DNA of 64,000 nt from Halalkalibaculum roseum (GCF_011059145.1 NZ_JAALLT010000001.1:107250-171249), one strand, 5' to 3'; counted from the first letter of the stretch, positions 9,685 to 20,120 are shown. The notes: a model not told the origin generated them from the sequence alone. Program-made: numbers and translations.

Positions 9685-10125
9685 GTGTTTAAAGGTCACA
9701 ATCATATCATTAAAACCACTAATGGTCTGCTGGTCACAGCAGCAATCCTTTTCTGTGTTCTCTTTGGACAAGGGGCTCATCTTCATGATTTAGACATCCA
9801 CATTGGTAGTCAGCTTGACGTCCATGCTCATGTTCACGCTCATGAAAGTCATGGCGAGCATACCCAGGCTGAAAACAACCGGGAAAACGATAATCACCGG
9901 CATGAGGTAAATACATCCGATGATATTATTGGGACGTTAACCTCTTCAATCCAGGTAGATCCTGATATTCAGTCATCCATTGCAATTGGTTTTGATGCCG
10001 GATCTGATGCCTTCAAAATAACTCTTCGTCAGTCACCGACTCTGTATGATTTGCCACCTCCGAGGCCTGCCGGTAATCAATATCACCTCTCTTCTTTTTC
10101 ACTACGCGGCCCTCCTGCAGCATAA
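9685..10125 (+). CDS. His-rich exported protein heading the metal-efflux operon
   Basis: 146 residues starting at GTG. A hydrophobic signal segment (about 13-30) is followed by a His-dense stretch with HLHDLDIHIG, HAHVHAHESHGEH and DNHRHEV. The tail is Pro/Arg-rich and ends in LRGPPAA. The clustered His residues suggest periplasmic binding of divalent or cuprous metal. It is the first gene of a plus-strand set with TolC-like, adaptor and RND proteins, which supports a metal-buffering or sensing accessory role. No close characterised family is recognised; small proteins with a similar RGPPA tail occur near CzcC/CusC genes, but this is recalled rather than tested. A real ATG in frame is not available nearby. 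Confidence 0.6.
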   Translation: MFKGHNHIIKTTNGLLVTAAILFCVLFGQGAHLHDLDIHIGSQLDVHAHVHAHESHGEHTQAENNRENDNHRHEVNTSDDIIGTLTSSIQVDPDIQSSIAIGFDAGSDAFKITLRQSPTLYDLPPPRPAGNQYHLSSFSLRGPPAA

Positions 10126-10183
10126 TTTTCCTTTTTAGGGACTTTATTTCCTAACCGTATCAACTAATTACAATTTAACCACC

Positions 10184-11422
10184 ATGACAAGGTATATTCG
10201 GTGGGCCCTATTGCTGGCATTATTTCCGGCGTTGGTCCATGCACAATCTTCAACTATTTCGCTTGACGAAGCCGTCGAGCTTTTTGAACAAAACAGTCTT
10301 CAGCAAGAACTCTCCCGCTATGAACGCTTACGCAGGCAGGGAGAAGCGATCCGATATAAAGCATATCCCAATCCTTCATTCAGCGTAAACCGGGAGCAAT
10401 TAAATGCGGGAATAGTTGAGTACCATGAAACAACCTACATGGTATCTCAACCTATTCAGTTGTTGGGTCAACCTTTTTTGCGCAATCGTAGTGCTTCCAA
10501 ATCTCAAAAGGCGGCGGAGCTTCAGTTTGAATACGATCGGCTTCAACTGATCAGGCAGGTAAAATCTTTGTATACCGAATACTGGCAGCTATCTCGAAAA
10601 CTGGAAATCCATAATCAGGCGCTGGATGTTATTCGCAAAGCCCGTTCGGCTGCTAAGGCTCGTCAGGCGGAAGGCAGTTTCTCCGGACTGCAGGTGCAGC
10701 GATTTAATGTAGAGCTCAGTCGTTACCGAAAACAACGGGATGAAGTCCAACTGAATCGTGAGCAGGCAGGCAAGCAACTGGCCACCTATTTGTTTTCGGG
10801 GCAAGAGTTGGATACCCGGATACAGGTTTCTGATAGCCTGATGGTCGTTCCCATCGACCTGCAGGAACAAACACTTATACAATATGCGCTTGCTAATCGG
10901 GCCGACCTTGCAGCTTTAAATGAGATGGTCGATGCCTCCGAGCTGCAGTATAAGGTTGAAAAACGAGATCGCCTGCCCGATCTGAATCTGAATGTAGGAT
11001 ACAAAGAACAGTCAGACGGGGCGGAAGGATTTGTCATCGGTGGGTCTTTAAAGCTCCCCATATTTAACAGGAATCGGGGTAATGTAACAATCACCCAAGC
11101 ACAAGCCCGTTCGTTCCAGACCGACCTTACACTAAAACAGCAAGCGGTACGCAACCAGGTTTCAACAGCATTCAAGCGAGTTGAAATGGTATTCGACCGG
11201 TGGCAGGCGATGCAGGAGGAAGCAATGGATGTTTCAATGCTGGGAGCAGCCCGGGCTGCCTACCAACAGGGGCGATATTCGCTGGTTGAACTTCTCGATG
11301 CCACCCGGGCTTACATCGATGGAAAGGCCATGGTCTACGAAACCATAGCTGACTATAATCAGGCACTCTTTGAACTAAACGTACAATCTGCAGGACGAAT
11401 TTCTAACTCTCAAAACAAATAA
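10184..11422 (+). CDS. TolC/CzcC-like outer-membrane efflux protein
   Basis: 412 residues with a clear signal peptide (cleaved after VHAQ) followed by two outer-membrane-efflux-protein repeats. The segments ISLDEAVELFEQNSL and the later QALFELNVQSAG are typical of the helical coiled-coil barrel. Length matches CzcC/CusC members. Together with the adaptor at 11768 and the RND pump at 13442 it completes a tripartite heavy-metal exporter spanning both membranes. Only 4 bp separate its stop from the following His-rich lipoprotein gene, indicating co-transcription. Confidence 0.9.
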   Translation: MTRYIRWALLLALFPALVHAQSSTISLDEAVELFEQNSLQQELSRYERLRRQGEAIRYKAYPNPSFSVNREQLNAGIVEYHETTYMVSQPIQLLGQPFLRNRSASKSQKAAELQFEYDRLQLIRQVKSLYTEYWQLSRKLEIHNQALDVIRKARSAAKARQAEGSFSGLQVQRFNVELSRYRKQRDEVQLNREQAGKQLATYLFSGQELDTRIQVSDSLMVVPIDLQEQTLIQYALANRADLAALNEMVDASELQYKVEKRDRLPDLNLNVGYKEQSDGAEGFVIGGSLKLPIFNRNRGNVTITQAQARSFQTDLTLKQQAVRNQVSTAFKRVEMVFDRWQAMQEEAMDVSMLGAARAAYQQGRYSLVELLDATRAYIDGKAMVYETIADYNQALFELNVQSAGRISNSQNK

Positions 11423-11426
11423 TACT

Positions 11427-11723
11427 ATGAAACGCTTACTACTTATTCTTTCAATTGCAGCAGGATTAACGATAACCGGATGTGGCTCGGATGATTCCGA
11501 ACACAGTCATGGCGAAGACGGGGATCATACTCATGAAGCTCCGGCTCAACAATCAACTACTGACGATAGCGACGCCGTCCGTATTGGGGGCGGTGACCAA
11601 ACATCAGGCCAAGATTCAACTCATACCCATGATGAAGATGCCGACCACAGTCACGAGGAAGATGGGGATCATACCCATGAAGAGGAGACCCATTCACACG
11701 GAGATGAGGAGCACAGCCATTAA
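11427..11723 (+). CDS. Small His/Asp/Glu-rich lipoprotein
   Basis: 98 residues with a lipobox (LTITGC) and a mature part built almost wholly of HSHGEDGDHTHE-like units, giving very high His and acidic content. It strongly resembles the N-terminal extension of the next gene's adaptor protein, so it looks like a free-standing copy of that metal-binding module. It is expected to be tethered in the envelope and to bind or deliver metal ions to the pump. It sits inside the operon between the TolC-like and adaptor genes. A partial gene duplication is the simplest origin. Confidence 0.75.
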   Translation: MKRLLLILSIAAGLTITGCGSDDSEHSHGEDGDHTHEAPAQQSTTDDSDAVRIGGGDQTSGQDSTHTHDEDADHSHEEDGDHTHEEETHSHGDEEHSH

Positions 11724-11767
11724 TTCTCATCCATCCAAACAACTTATCTCGAACAAATTTTGATGCA

Positions 11768-13420
11768 ATGAAAAGACTTATAACGTTAATAATACTTTGC
11801 ACATCCCTGGTGATGGCGGGATGCGGGGGTGCCGGTGACGAAGCCCATTCGCATGGTGAAGAAGGCGATCATACTCATGAGCCGACCACACAACAGGCCG
11901 GGGAAGATCATGGTCATTCCCATGATGGAGAATCGGATCACAGTCATGGGGATGGAGAACCTCGACTGGAAGGAGCCGGTGTCATTACGCAATGGACGGA
12001 TAAAACCGAACTGTTCATGGAATATCCTGAACTGATTGTAGGACAGGAAGCTACCTTCGCTGTTCATCTGACCCGACTTTCCGATTTTCAGCCCATTTCT
12101 GAATCTGAAGTACAGTTTGTGTTTAGCTCAGAACGCGGCAATGAGGGGGCTCTTACCGAAACGGAGGTTCAAATTCCCGGAATATATGGTCCTGATGTTG
12201 TCTTTGAGCGAGCAGGAAGATACGATCTGACCATCATTATTCAAGGAATGGTTGACGATACGCTACAGGTCAACGGCATTCCCGTTTATGATTCTGCAGA
12301 AGATGTGCCTGCTACACATGGGGAAGAAGATCCTAACCTGATCACTTTTCTGAAGGAACAGCAGTGGAAAATTCCCTTTGCTACCCAAGAGGTAGGACGT
12401 CATACGTTATCTGAGAGCGTTGATGCGCACGGAGAACTCAAACCGGTTCAAAGCAAAGAAGTCGTTGTATCCGCTCCGTTTTCAGGGATTATTCTGAGCA
12501 GTGCCAATCAGAGATTGCCCATTGAGGGACAGAGTATCAATAAAGGTATGTCGCTGGTGCAACTGAATCCATCCATACAATCGGCGGATGGGGAAAACTA
12601 CGCCCAGCAGTTTATTAATGCGCAATCTCAATTGTCATTAGCCGGGAAAAATCTGGAACGCTCGAAGCGATTATTTGAAAAAGAGGCCATTCCTGAATTA
12701 GAGCTGGAAAAAGCACGGATCGAATATCGTCAGGCGCTCACCCAATTTCAGACGATTAATGAGATCGCCCAAATTGACACGGCGTCGGTGGATACCTATG
12801 GCGAATCAGGGGGATCTTATCGTTTTGAAATGAAAGCGCCAATTTCCGGTACTGTGATTGAATCTTTCATAAGACCGGGTATGCAGATAAAAGCCGGAGA
12901 ACCTCTGCTTAAAATTGCCGACTTGAGCAAAATGTGGTTGAGTGTTCATGTTCCGGCTGCAGAGCGAAATGCAATTCAGAATCCGGGTGATGCTGTATTC
13001 TACGTGCAGGGCAATGAGAAAATGTATGGTATGGATGAGGTAAACGGACGTTTGATCAGTGCCGGAAAACAGGTAGACCCGCAAACCCGAACACTTTCGC
13101 TTCTATATGAAATTGATAATAAGGAAGGGTTGCACAGCGGACTCTTTGTGACCGCCGAGATCGACACCGACCAAAAAGAAAACGTGATCGCTATACCGGA
13201 ATCTGCGCTGATCGAGGAAGAAGGCAATTTCGTAGTGTATGTGCATGTAGCCGGTGAATCATTTGAAAAACGTGCCATCACGACCGGCATCATAAACCGG
13301 GGATGGGTAGAAGTCCTCTCCGGTCTGAATGAAGGCGAACATATCGTCACAACCAATGCGTATCAGGTCAAGTTGGCTTCATTGTCTTCCGAAGCACCTG
13401 CACACGGACATACTCATTAA
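11768..13420 (+). CDS. RND efflux periplasmic adaptor (CusB/CzcB type) with His-rich N-terminus
   Basis: 550 residues. A lipoprotein signal (VMAGC) and a His-rich linker (about 20-65) are followed by an extra beta domain (about 70-190) like those of metal-RND adaptors. The membrane-fusion core comes next: lipoyl-like halves around VVVSAPFSGIILS and FEMKAPISGTVIESFIRPG, a helical hairpin between them, and a beta-barrel containing the LWLSVHVP-like strand (KMWLSVHVPAAE). The C-terminus again has His (HGHTH). It should bridge the inner-membrane RND pump and the TolC-like channel. Metal specificity cannot be decided from sequence alone. Confidence 0.9.
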   Translation: MKRLITLIILCTSLVMAGCGGAGDEAHSHGEEGDHTHEPTTQQAGEDHGHSHDGESDHSHGDGEPRLEGAGVITQWTDKTELFMEYPELIVGQEATFAVHLTRLSDFQPISESEVQFVFSSERGNEGALTETEVQIPGIYGPDVVFERAGRYDLTIIIQGMVDDTLQVNGIPVYDSAEDVPATHGEEDPNLITFLKEQQWKIPFATQEVGRHTLSESVDAHGELKPVQSKEVVVSAPFSGIILSSANQRLPIEGQSINKGMSLVQLNPSIQSADGENYAQQFINAQSQLSLAGKNLERSKRLFEKEAIPELELEKARIEYRQALTQFQTINEIAQIDTASVDTYGESGGSYRFEMKAPISGTVIESFIRPGMQIKAGEPLLKIADLSKMWLSVHVPAAERNAIQNPGDAVFYVQGNEKMYGMDEVNGRLISAGKQVDPQTRTLSLLYEIDNKEGLHSGLFVTAEIDTDQKENVIAIPESALIEEEGNFVVYVHVAGESFEKRAITTGIINRGWVEVLSGLNEGEHIVTTNAYQVKLASLSSEAPAHGHTH

Positions 13421-13441
13421 AAAGACTCAGGAAAGTAACCT

Positions 13442-16400
13442 ATGTTAGATTCAATAATCAGAGGATCGTTAAGATACCGACTGGTCGTATTAGTGAGCTC
13501 AGTTGTGCTGGTTGCAGCAGGTATTTACATCGTGGACCGTATGCCGGTGGATGTATTTCCAGATTTAACTGCTCCCACCGTAACGGTGATGACCGAAGCA
13601 CATGGAATGGCACCGGAAGAAGTAGAACGATTAGTAACCATACCCGTTGAGACTTCCGTGAATGGAGCTACCGGGGTACGCCGGGTTCGCTCATCCACCG
13701 CCAAAGGTATATCCATTGTGTGGGTAGAATTTGACTGGGGTACCGATATTTTCAGGGCCCGTCAAATTGTAAATGAAAAATTGCAGCTGGTATCAACCAG
13801 TCTACCTGAAGAAGTCCCCCCGCCAATTATGGCACCTATCTCATCCATTATGGGCGAGATCATGCTGGTGAGTGTGGACAGTGATAAGCATTCAGAACTG
13901 GAAGTGCGAACGGCTGCTGACTGGGATATTCGCAGGCGACTGCTGGCTATTCCAGGTGTCGCCCAGGTGATACCCATCGGGGGCGGACAAAAGCAATATC
14001 AGGTACGGGTTAATCCCGAAAAGCTGAAGCAATACAATATTACGCTGCATCAGGTATTAAAGGCTACCGAACAGGCCAATGAAAACTTCTCGGGTGGTTT
14101 CTTCAGAGAATACAGCCAGGAATATACCATTCGCGGGATAGGACGGGCGTACTCGGTGGATGATCTTGAGCAGTCGGTGATCACTCAGCGAAACAATATC
14201 CCGGTTACCATCGGTGATGTTGCTACCGTTGAAATAGCAGCGGCACAAAAGATCGGAGATGCCTCGGTTGATGCCGAACCGGCGGTAATTATATCCATAC
14301 AGAAACAGCCGGGTACGAATACCTTAGACCTCACGGATCGGGTAGATGAAACCCTGGCTCAAATTGAGGCCGGTCTGCCGGCAGGCTTTGAGATCAACAC
14401 CCACCTGTTTCGTCAGGCTGATTTTATTGAGCTTGCGATAGATAATGTGGTGGAAGCCCTCAGAGACGGTGCTTTTCTGGTCATTGTGATCCTCTTCTTA
14501 TTTCTCGGGAATTTCCGTACCACCCTGATATCACTCACAGCTATTCCGCTTGCACTGATCTTCTCGATTTTTGTGCTGGAATTCTTTGATATCACCATCA
14601 ACACGATGACCTTGGGTGGGATGGCGATTGCCATAGGCGTGATTGTTGATGATGCCATCATTGACGTGGAGAATGTGTTCAAGCGGCTCAGGGAAAATTC
14701 GAAACTTCCGGAAGCAGAGCAAAAACCTGCTATTGACGTCGTTTTTGAAGGTTCCAAGGAGATACGGACGTCCATTATCAATGCCACGCTGATTATTATG
14801 ATCGTGTTTATTCCCTTGTTTTTCTTAAGCGGAATTGAAGGACGCATGCTGCAGCCATTGGGACTTGCTTATATCATTTCCATTGGTGCCTCGCTAGTAA
14901 TAGCTATGACTGTGACCCCGGCCTTGTGTTATTACCTGCTCCCAAGTCAGGCTCCGAAAGGAAAGCTGGAGGAGAGTTGGTTTACCAAGAAATTGAAGTC
15001 AGGATATGAACGTATACTGAACACTGTACTTCGATTTAAGAAAACCATTCTGACCGGAACCCTGGTGTTGTTTCTTGGAACTCTGGTAATTGTTCCTTTT
15101 CTGGGACGTTCTTTCCTCCCGGAATTCAATGAAGGTACGCTGGTGATCAGTGCTGTCACAATTCCGGGGACTTCACTAGGCGAATCCAATGAGATCGGTA
15201 AACGTATTGAGCAGATTCTGCTGGAGCACACGGCTATCACCTCTACCTCACGACGAACCGGTCGCGCCGAACTGGATGAACATGCTCAGGGCGTGAATGC
15301 TTCCGAAATCGATGCCGAACTGGATATTCCTGAGGGAAGCACTAAAGAAGAAGTTTTGGCTGAACTTAGGGAAGAACTAAGTGTGGTTTCCGGGACTAAT
15401 ATTACCATTGGTCAGCCCATCGGGCACCGTATTGACCATATGCTTTCCGGTACACGGGCCAATATAGCTGTGAAAATCTTCGGAACTGATCTGTTCAGGC
15501 TTCGAGCTTTGGCAGAAGAAGTGCGCGGTCAGATGGAAACGGTCAATGGAGTGGTAGATTTGTCAGTGGAGCAACAACAGAACGTTCCGCAGATACAGAT
15601 CCGTCCGGATAGAAGAGCATTGGCCCGGTATGGTATAACCATTCAGCAACTTGCTGAAATGGTAGATGTAGCTTTTGCCGGGGAGGTCGTTTCACAGGTA
15701 TTGGAAGGCGATAGGATGTTCGACCTGCTGGTTCGTTTTGACGAGGACCACCGGGGCAGTATCGAGGCTATTCAGAAGGCCACTTTCAACCTGGAAGACG
15801 GGACTATTGTTGCACTGGCAGAATTAGCTTCAGTTAGATCAAGAAGTGGTCCTAATACCATTAGCCGGGAAAACGTACAGCGGAAGATCGTGGTTTCAGC
15901 CAATGTTGCCGGAAGAGATATGAGGGGTACGGTGGATGAGATTCGCGCCAATGTATCTCAAAATATTAGCTTCCCTCAAAGCTATTTCGTGGAATATGGC
16001 GGCCAGTTTGAAAGCGAAGCTCAAGCTACTCGGACGATTTCATTGCTCAGCATTATTGCCATAGCGGCCATTTACCTGTTGTTATACCTTGAGTTCGGTT
16101 CACTTAGAACGGCATTACTGGTGATGGTAAACCTGCCCTTCGCACTTATCGGTGGGATTTTTATTGTCTGGTTTACAAGCGGTATAGTATCCATCGCATC
16201 CCTGGTTGGTTTTATTACCCTCTTTGGTATCGCCACACGTAACGGGATACTGATGGTTTCGCACTACCAATACCTGCGTTGGGAGGAGGGTAAAACCTTT
16301 ATTGAAGCAATCCGACAGGGTGCGATGGAGCGGCTCAATCCAATACTGATGACAGCCCTCACTGCCGGTCTCGCTTTGATTCCGCTGGCCTTGGCCGCCG

Positions 16401-16540
16401 GTGAACCCGGAAATGAAATTCAGTCGCCCATGGCGCAGGTGATTCTGGGCGGACTCATCAGCTCCACCTTGCTAAACATGATTGTGATTCCGGCCCTGCT
16501 GGCACAATTTGAGAAAAATGATTCTGTAGCGTTTTCCTAA
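13442..16540 (+). CDS. Heavy-metal RND efflux pump (CusA/CzcA family)
   Basis: 1032 residues, full length for the HME-RND family. The periplasmic entry segment PVDVFPDLTAPTVTV, twelve predicted transmembrane helices and two large periplasmic loops are present. Transmembrane helix 4 carries AIGVIVDDAIIDVEN, the position of the proton-relay acidic residues; the two adjacent Asp plus a later Asp differ from the classic CusA (DAAIVMIEN-like) and CzcA patterns, so Cu/Ag versus Zn/Co/Cd/Ni export is not assigned. It closes the five-gene operon that begins at 9685. Overall the operon encodes an energy-driven metal detoxification system. Confidence 0.92.
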   Translation: MLDSIIRGSLRYRLVVLVSSVVLVAAGIYIVDRMPVDVFPDLTAPTVTVMTEAHGMAPEEVERLVTIPVETSVNGATGVRRVRSSTAKGISIVWVEFDWGTDIFRARQIVNEKLQLVSTSLPEEVPPPIMAPISSIMGEIMLVSVDSDKHSELEVRTAADWDIRRRLLAIPGVAQVIPIGGGQKQYQVRVNPEKLKQYNITLHQVLKATEQANENFSGGFFREYSQEYTIRGIGRAYSVDDLEQSVITQRNNIPVTIGDVATVEIAAAQKIGDASVDAEPAVIISIQKQPGTNTLDLTDRVDETLAQIEAGLPAGFEINTHLFRQADFIELAIDNVVEALRDGAFLVIVILFLFLGNFRTTLISLTAIPLALIFSIFVLEFFDITINTMTLGGMAIAIGVIVDDAIIDVENVFKRLRENSKLPEAEQKPAIDVVFEGSKEIRTSIINATLIIMIVFIPLFFLSGIEGRMLQPLGLAYIISIGASLVIAMTVTPALCYYLLPSQAPKGKLEESWFTKKLKSGYERILNTVLRFKKTILTGTLVLFLGTLVIVPFLGRSFLPEFNEGTLVISAVTIPGTSLGESNEIGKRIEQILLEHTAITSTSRRTGRAELDEHAQGVNASEIDAELDIPEGSTKEEVLAELREELSVVSGTNITIGQPIGHRIDHMLSGTRANIAVKIFGTDLFRLRALAEEVRGQMETVNGVVDLSVEQQQNVPQIQIRPDRRALARYGITIQQLAEMVDVAFAGEVVSQVLEGDRMFDLLVRFDEDHRGSIEAIQKATFNLEDGTIVALAELASVRSRSGPNTISRENVQRKIVVSANVAGRDMRGTVDEIRANVSQNISFPQSYFVEYGGQFESEAQATRTISLLSIIAIAAIYLLLYLEFGSLRTALLVMVNLPFALIGGIFIVWFTSGIVSIASLVGFITLFGIATRNGILMVSHYQYLRWEEGKTFIEAIRQGAMERLNPILMTALTAGLALIPLALAAGEPGNEIQSPMAQVILGGLISSTLLNMIVIPALLAQFEKNDSVAFS

Positions 16541-16790
16541 GTTTTTACCTGCGGAAACCGGTAATTTAAATCTCGATATTATACGACTGGGTTTTCCCAG
16601 AGGCTGTTACTGCACGACCTCGATAATCAGTCCATTCAGTTTTATCCGTGTTCTAAAAGTTTACTTAATTACTTGGCCTTTAGCTGTTTTATAAGGGAAT
16701 CTGGTTGGGAATTTCATGCATTTTACCTCCAGAAATTGTTTTGAAGCAGGTGGGGCATGTTTTCCCATACTAATTATAGATCGCAATGAA

Positions 16791-19085
16791 TTATTCCGGA
16801 TAATCCATGCGGTTAAACAGATCGATAAATCTTGGATAATCACGCAAACCGTCAAAAAGAGGTTCTGTTAGCATATTTGGCAGCCAAGGCTTACGTTGCT
16901 CATAAGCTTTTTCCAGCCACTCAATAGCTTCCTCATTTTTACCTTGTACATGGTATAAGATTGCAACAAAAGTAGGACTCTTATGCCCATGTTCCTTTTC
17001 CACTTCTTGGGAAATAGTAGCACAGGTTTTTGTTTGCTCATTTAAACAATATCCCACTGCAGAAAGCCATTTAGAATGGAGATCATAAACCGGGGTATTC
17101 ACAGATATGGCTTTTTTTGCCATTTCGAGGACCTTGTCCCCTTTTCCTTGCATCCAATAAGCCAATCCCTTGTTGTAATATGCAAGACCATATTCAGAAT
17201 CCAGTTCAAGAACTTCATCCCAAACATTATGAGCCTCCTCGTAGCGGTGCATATTAAATAATACCCATCCAACCATGCTTTTAGCCATCAGAGATAACGG
17301 GTTTAACTCTTCTGCCTTTCGGGCCATATCATAGGCTTCTTCAAATCTCATAGTTTGACGCAGTAGCTGGGCATACCACTGATATGCCATAGAGTTATTC
17401 GGATTTAGCTCAATTGCTTTTTGAAAAGCTTCCTCTGAACTTTTCCATTCCCATTCTATCATTTTTGCAATACCTAGAGCTGCCTGAGACTCAGAAAGGT
17501 TCGGATTCAACTCAACTGCTTTATAAGCTGCTTCAATGCCTCTGTTAATAATTACAGGATCTTGTATCAGTTGAGCTACTTCTGCAAATGCTGCATAAGC
17601 TTTGGTAAAGTTTGGATCTCTATCAATAGCTTCTTGAAAATACTGTATTGCTTTATCCATGTCTTTGCCGGTGCGTGTGGAATAATAGCGACCTTTAAGG
17701 TAGATATCATAAACCTCCGGACTGGGTCTGTAGGGTTGGTTCTTTTGGAGAACTGTTAACTCACTACTTTGATCAACAGTATTTAATGTTTCACCAATTT
17801 CCCGGGCAATTTCTTTTGCTACATTGCCCTGAAGTGAAAAAACATCTTCATGTTCTCTTTCGTACGTATTTGTCCAAATATTCTCTTCTGTTTCAAGGTC
17901 CACCAGTTCAGCTGAAAAACGAATTCGATCTTCAGCTTGATATATCGACCCTATAACTAATGCATCTACCTCAAGTTCTTGTCCAATTTGAGGTAGGGGT
18001 TTATTGCTATTTTCAAAGTACATTGACGAAGCCTGGTTGATAACTTTTAAGTGAGGATATTGGCTAAGTTCGCTAATCAATGCACCGTGCATACCTTCTA
18101 TAAAGTAATCTTGTTTGGGATCTTCAGATAAGTTTTTGAATGGAAGTACAGCTACAGAATTGATCCCTGTTGAAAAACCAATGAAAGTGTAAAGAACAAC
18201 TGAAATTACAAGCAACGAAATGAGAACTGTTGTTATCAAAAGAGGTTTAGTTCTACTTTTGCTCCAAATAGAAGCTTGAGCTCCGGTATTTTTTAATAGT
18301 TTGATTATTACATCAAAACTGCTGTATCGTTTTCGCGGATCTTTACGGAGGCACGTACTAATAATTTTTGAAAAATGTGATGGAACACCTACAGAAACTT
18401 CTTCCAAAGGTGGGGGTTCCTTATTCAGAATGGAATAGAATAGACTGGGCTTATATTCACCTTTGAATGGCAATTCCCCTGAGAATAACTCAAAAAGTAG
18501 CACACCATATGACCAGATGTCAGTGCGTTTGTCAATCTCATTGCCCAGTATCTGTTCCGGAGCCATATAGTTAGGCGTCCCCAGGCTTTTATTGGCATTG
18601 GTACTATGAGTTTCTCCGGAAATATGGGCTATCCCAAAATCCATGACTTTGACGAGTCCATCTTTATTTATCATGATGTTACTGGATTTCACATCCCGAT
18701 GGATAACCCCTTTTTGATGCGCGGTTTCAAGCGCATTCGCTACCTGTAGTGCTATTTTCTTTTTCTGCTTTAGAGACAGGTTGCCGGTTTGGATAAGCTT
18801 TTTGAGTTCAACTCCTTCCACATATTCCATCACGATGAAAAATCCCTTTTCACAATGCTCCAGTGCATGAATCTGGGTTATGTTAGGGTGATTAAGCGCG
18901 GCGGAAGCACGCGCTTCGTTGTGAAAGCGTTCACGGGCAGGTGGATCCCATGTGATAAAATCAGGAAGGAATTTTAGGGCGACGTTACGGTTAAGTTTGG
19001 TATCTTTTGCCAGATAGACTTTACCCATCCCGCCTCCCCCGAGTCTTTTGATAACACGGTAATGAAGGATAGTTTTCCCGGTCAT
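16791..19085 (-). CDS. Membrane Ser/Thr protein kinase with TolB/FlgO-like and TPR domains
   Basis: 764 residues. The kinase domain (about 8-265) has the glycine loop GGGGMGKVY, VALKFL Lys, catalytic HRDVKSSN, DFG in VMDFGIAH and MAPEQ, all intact. A single transmembrane helix (about 280-305) follows. The domain after it starts VAVLPFKNLSEDPKQDYFIEGM, typical of the TolB-N/FlgO-like region in bacterial kinases and adenylate cyclases, and includes LQGNVAKEIAREIGETL. Multiple TPR repeats (about 455-750) complete the protein. The layout puts the kinase in the cytoplasm and the sensory TPR part outside. It is one of four such kinases in 13 kb. Confidence 0.9.
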   Translation of the reverse strand: MTGKTILHYRVIKRLGGGGMGKVYLAKDTKLNRNVALKFLPDFITWDPPARERFHNEARASAALNHPNITQIHALEHCEKGFFIVMEYVEGVELKKLIQTGNLSLKQKKKIALQVANALETAHQKGVIHRDVKSSNIMINKDGLVKVMDFGIAHISGETHSTNANKSLGTPNYMAPEQILGNEIDKRTDIWSYGVLLFELFSGELPFKGEYKPSLFYSILNKEPPPLEEVSVGVPSHFSKIISTCLRKDPRKRYSSFDVIIKLLKNTGAQASIWSKSRTKPLLITTVLISLLVISVVLYTFIGFSTGINSVAVLPFKNLSEDPKQDYFIEGMHGALISELSQYPHLKVINQASSMYFENSNKPLPQIGQELEVDALVIGSIYQAEDRIRFSAELVDLETEENIWTNTYEREHEDVFSLQGNVAKEIAREIGETLNTVDQSSELTVLQKNQPYRPSPEVYDIYLKGRYYSTRTGKDMDKAIQYFQEAIDRDPNFTKAYAAFAEVAQLIQDPVIINRGIEAAYKAVELNPNLSESQAALGIAKMIEWEWKSSEEAFQKAIELNPNNSMAYQWYAQLLRQTMRFEEAYDMARKAEELNPLSLMAKSMVGWVLFNMHRYEEAHNVWDEVLELDSEYGLAYYNKGLAYWMQGKGDKVLEMAKKAISVNTPVYDLHSKWLSAVGYCLNEQTKTCATISQEVEKEHGHKSPTFVAILYHVQGKNEEAIEWLEKAYEQRKPWLPNMLTEPLFDGLRDYPRFIDLFNRMDYPE

Positions 19086-19457
19086 GGGTCTAGATTTTGC
19101 AACCCAAATTAAAACAACAAAGTACTCTCCTAATAAATAATAGTTATTTTAGGAGTAAAGGTAAATTATTAAGGCTTATACGAAAAGTTGTTTAACTATA
19201 TATAACATAATTTCACTATTAATCGCCTAGGAAGTCAAAAGAAGTGCCGGGTTTCAATCTATCCTTTCAACATTTAATGAGCATGAAGTCAGCTTTATAA
19301 ACGGGTCATACAAGGAGCTCTATGGTTGGTCGAAAGGGTGTCGGAACATTCAAAATCATAATATCCTTTTCTCTACAGGCTAGGTAATTTCATCTCTAAT
19401 GTTTTCCTGTACCTTAGATGCCTGCAAAATCGAATTGTTGCACGTGTTTTCTTTCAA
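19086..19457. other. Intergenic, 372 bp
   Basis: Lies upstream of the kinase gene at 19085 and downstream of the DUF4386 gene. It holds an inverted repeat, CTCCTAA at 19127-19133 and TTAGGAG at 19149-19155, about 45-70 bp from the kinase start, which could be an operator. No coding sequence is recognised. Confidence 0.4.
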
Positions 19458-20087
19458 TCAATTAATTGTTGGTAGTGTTTCCCTTCTTACAATTAACCAG
19501 ATGCTAAGTGAGAGTTCCGCTATCCCCATTATTAACATGATAAATGTCATTAGTGAGCTGGGTAGATGCAAATCAACAGAAAATACGATGTAGGTAAATG
19601 ATGCAAGAATCAGTAATAGGCCAAGGCTTTTAGGTATATAGCCTGAGTTGAAAACCGAATAACCAAGAACAAAGATGTGCAGGGCAAAAAATATGTATCC
19701 AACAAGTTTTATGGAGGCATAGCTGTATACATCAATAAATTGAAATACAAGAGCTAATAATCCAATTATCAGAATAGAAGCATATAGCAGTCTGAGAACA
19801 CCGACAATCATTGCAAGTTTCTTATCGGACGGCTTAAGTACAACATATAATGCGAGACCAATAATAAAATCAAGCGTGAGTACGAATAGATAACCGGCAA
19901 CTGCATAACCAAATAACTTACCAATTGCTTTAATATCCTTGGCTAAAGCTGCTGTATCTCCGGGTATTACAAAATTTGCTAATAGAAAATCATCAATTAG
20001 CGTCACAACGAAAACGGAGGTTATAAAAGCAATTCCTACTACGAGAGCAGCTTTTCTTGGAGTCTGATTAGAAAACAGGTTTTTCAT
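19458..20087 (-). CDS. DUF4386-family membrane protein
   Basis: 209 residues with about six hydrophobic segments. The segments FIIGLALYVVLKP, LYASILIIGLLAL and the GYIPKSLGLLLILASFTYIV stretch match the DUF4386 family of integral membrane proteins, whose function is not known. It starts 33 bp after the stop of the acetyltransferase gene on the same strand and is probably co-transcribed with it. No catalytic residues can be pointed out. Confidence 0.75.
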   Translation of the reverse strand: MKNLFSNQTPRKAALVVGIAFITSVFVVTLIDDFLLANFVIPGDTAALAKDIKAIGKLFGYAVAGYLFVLTLDFIIGLALYVVLKPSDKKLAMIVGVLRLLYASILIIGLLALVFQFIDVYSYASIKLVGYIFFALHIFVLGYSVFNSGYIPKSLGLLLILASFTYIVFSVDLHLPSSLMTFIMLIMGIAELSLSIWLIVRRETLPTIN

Positions 20088-20120
20088 ATTAAATTACCAT
20101 TGTTGCAGCCAATCCGGTTA

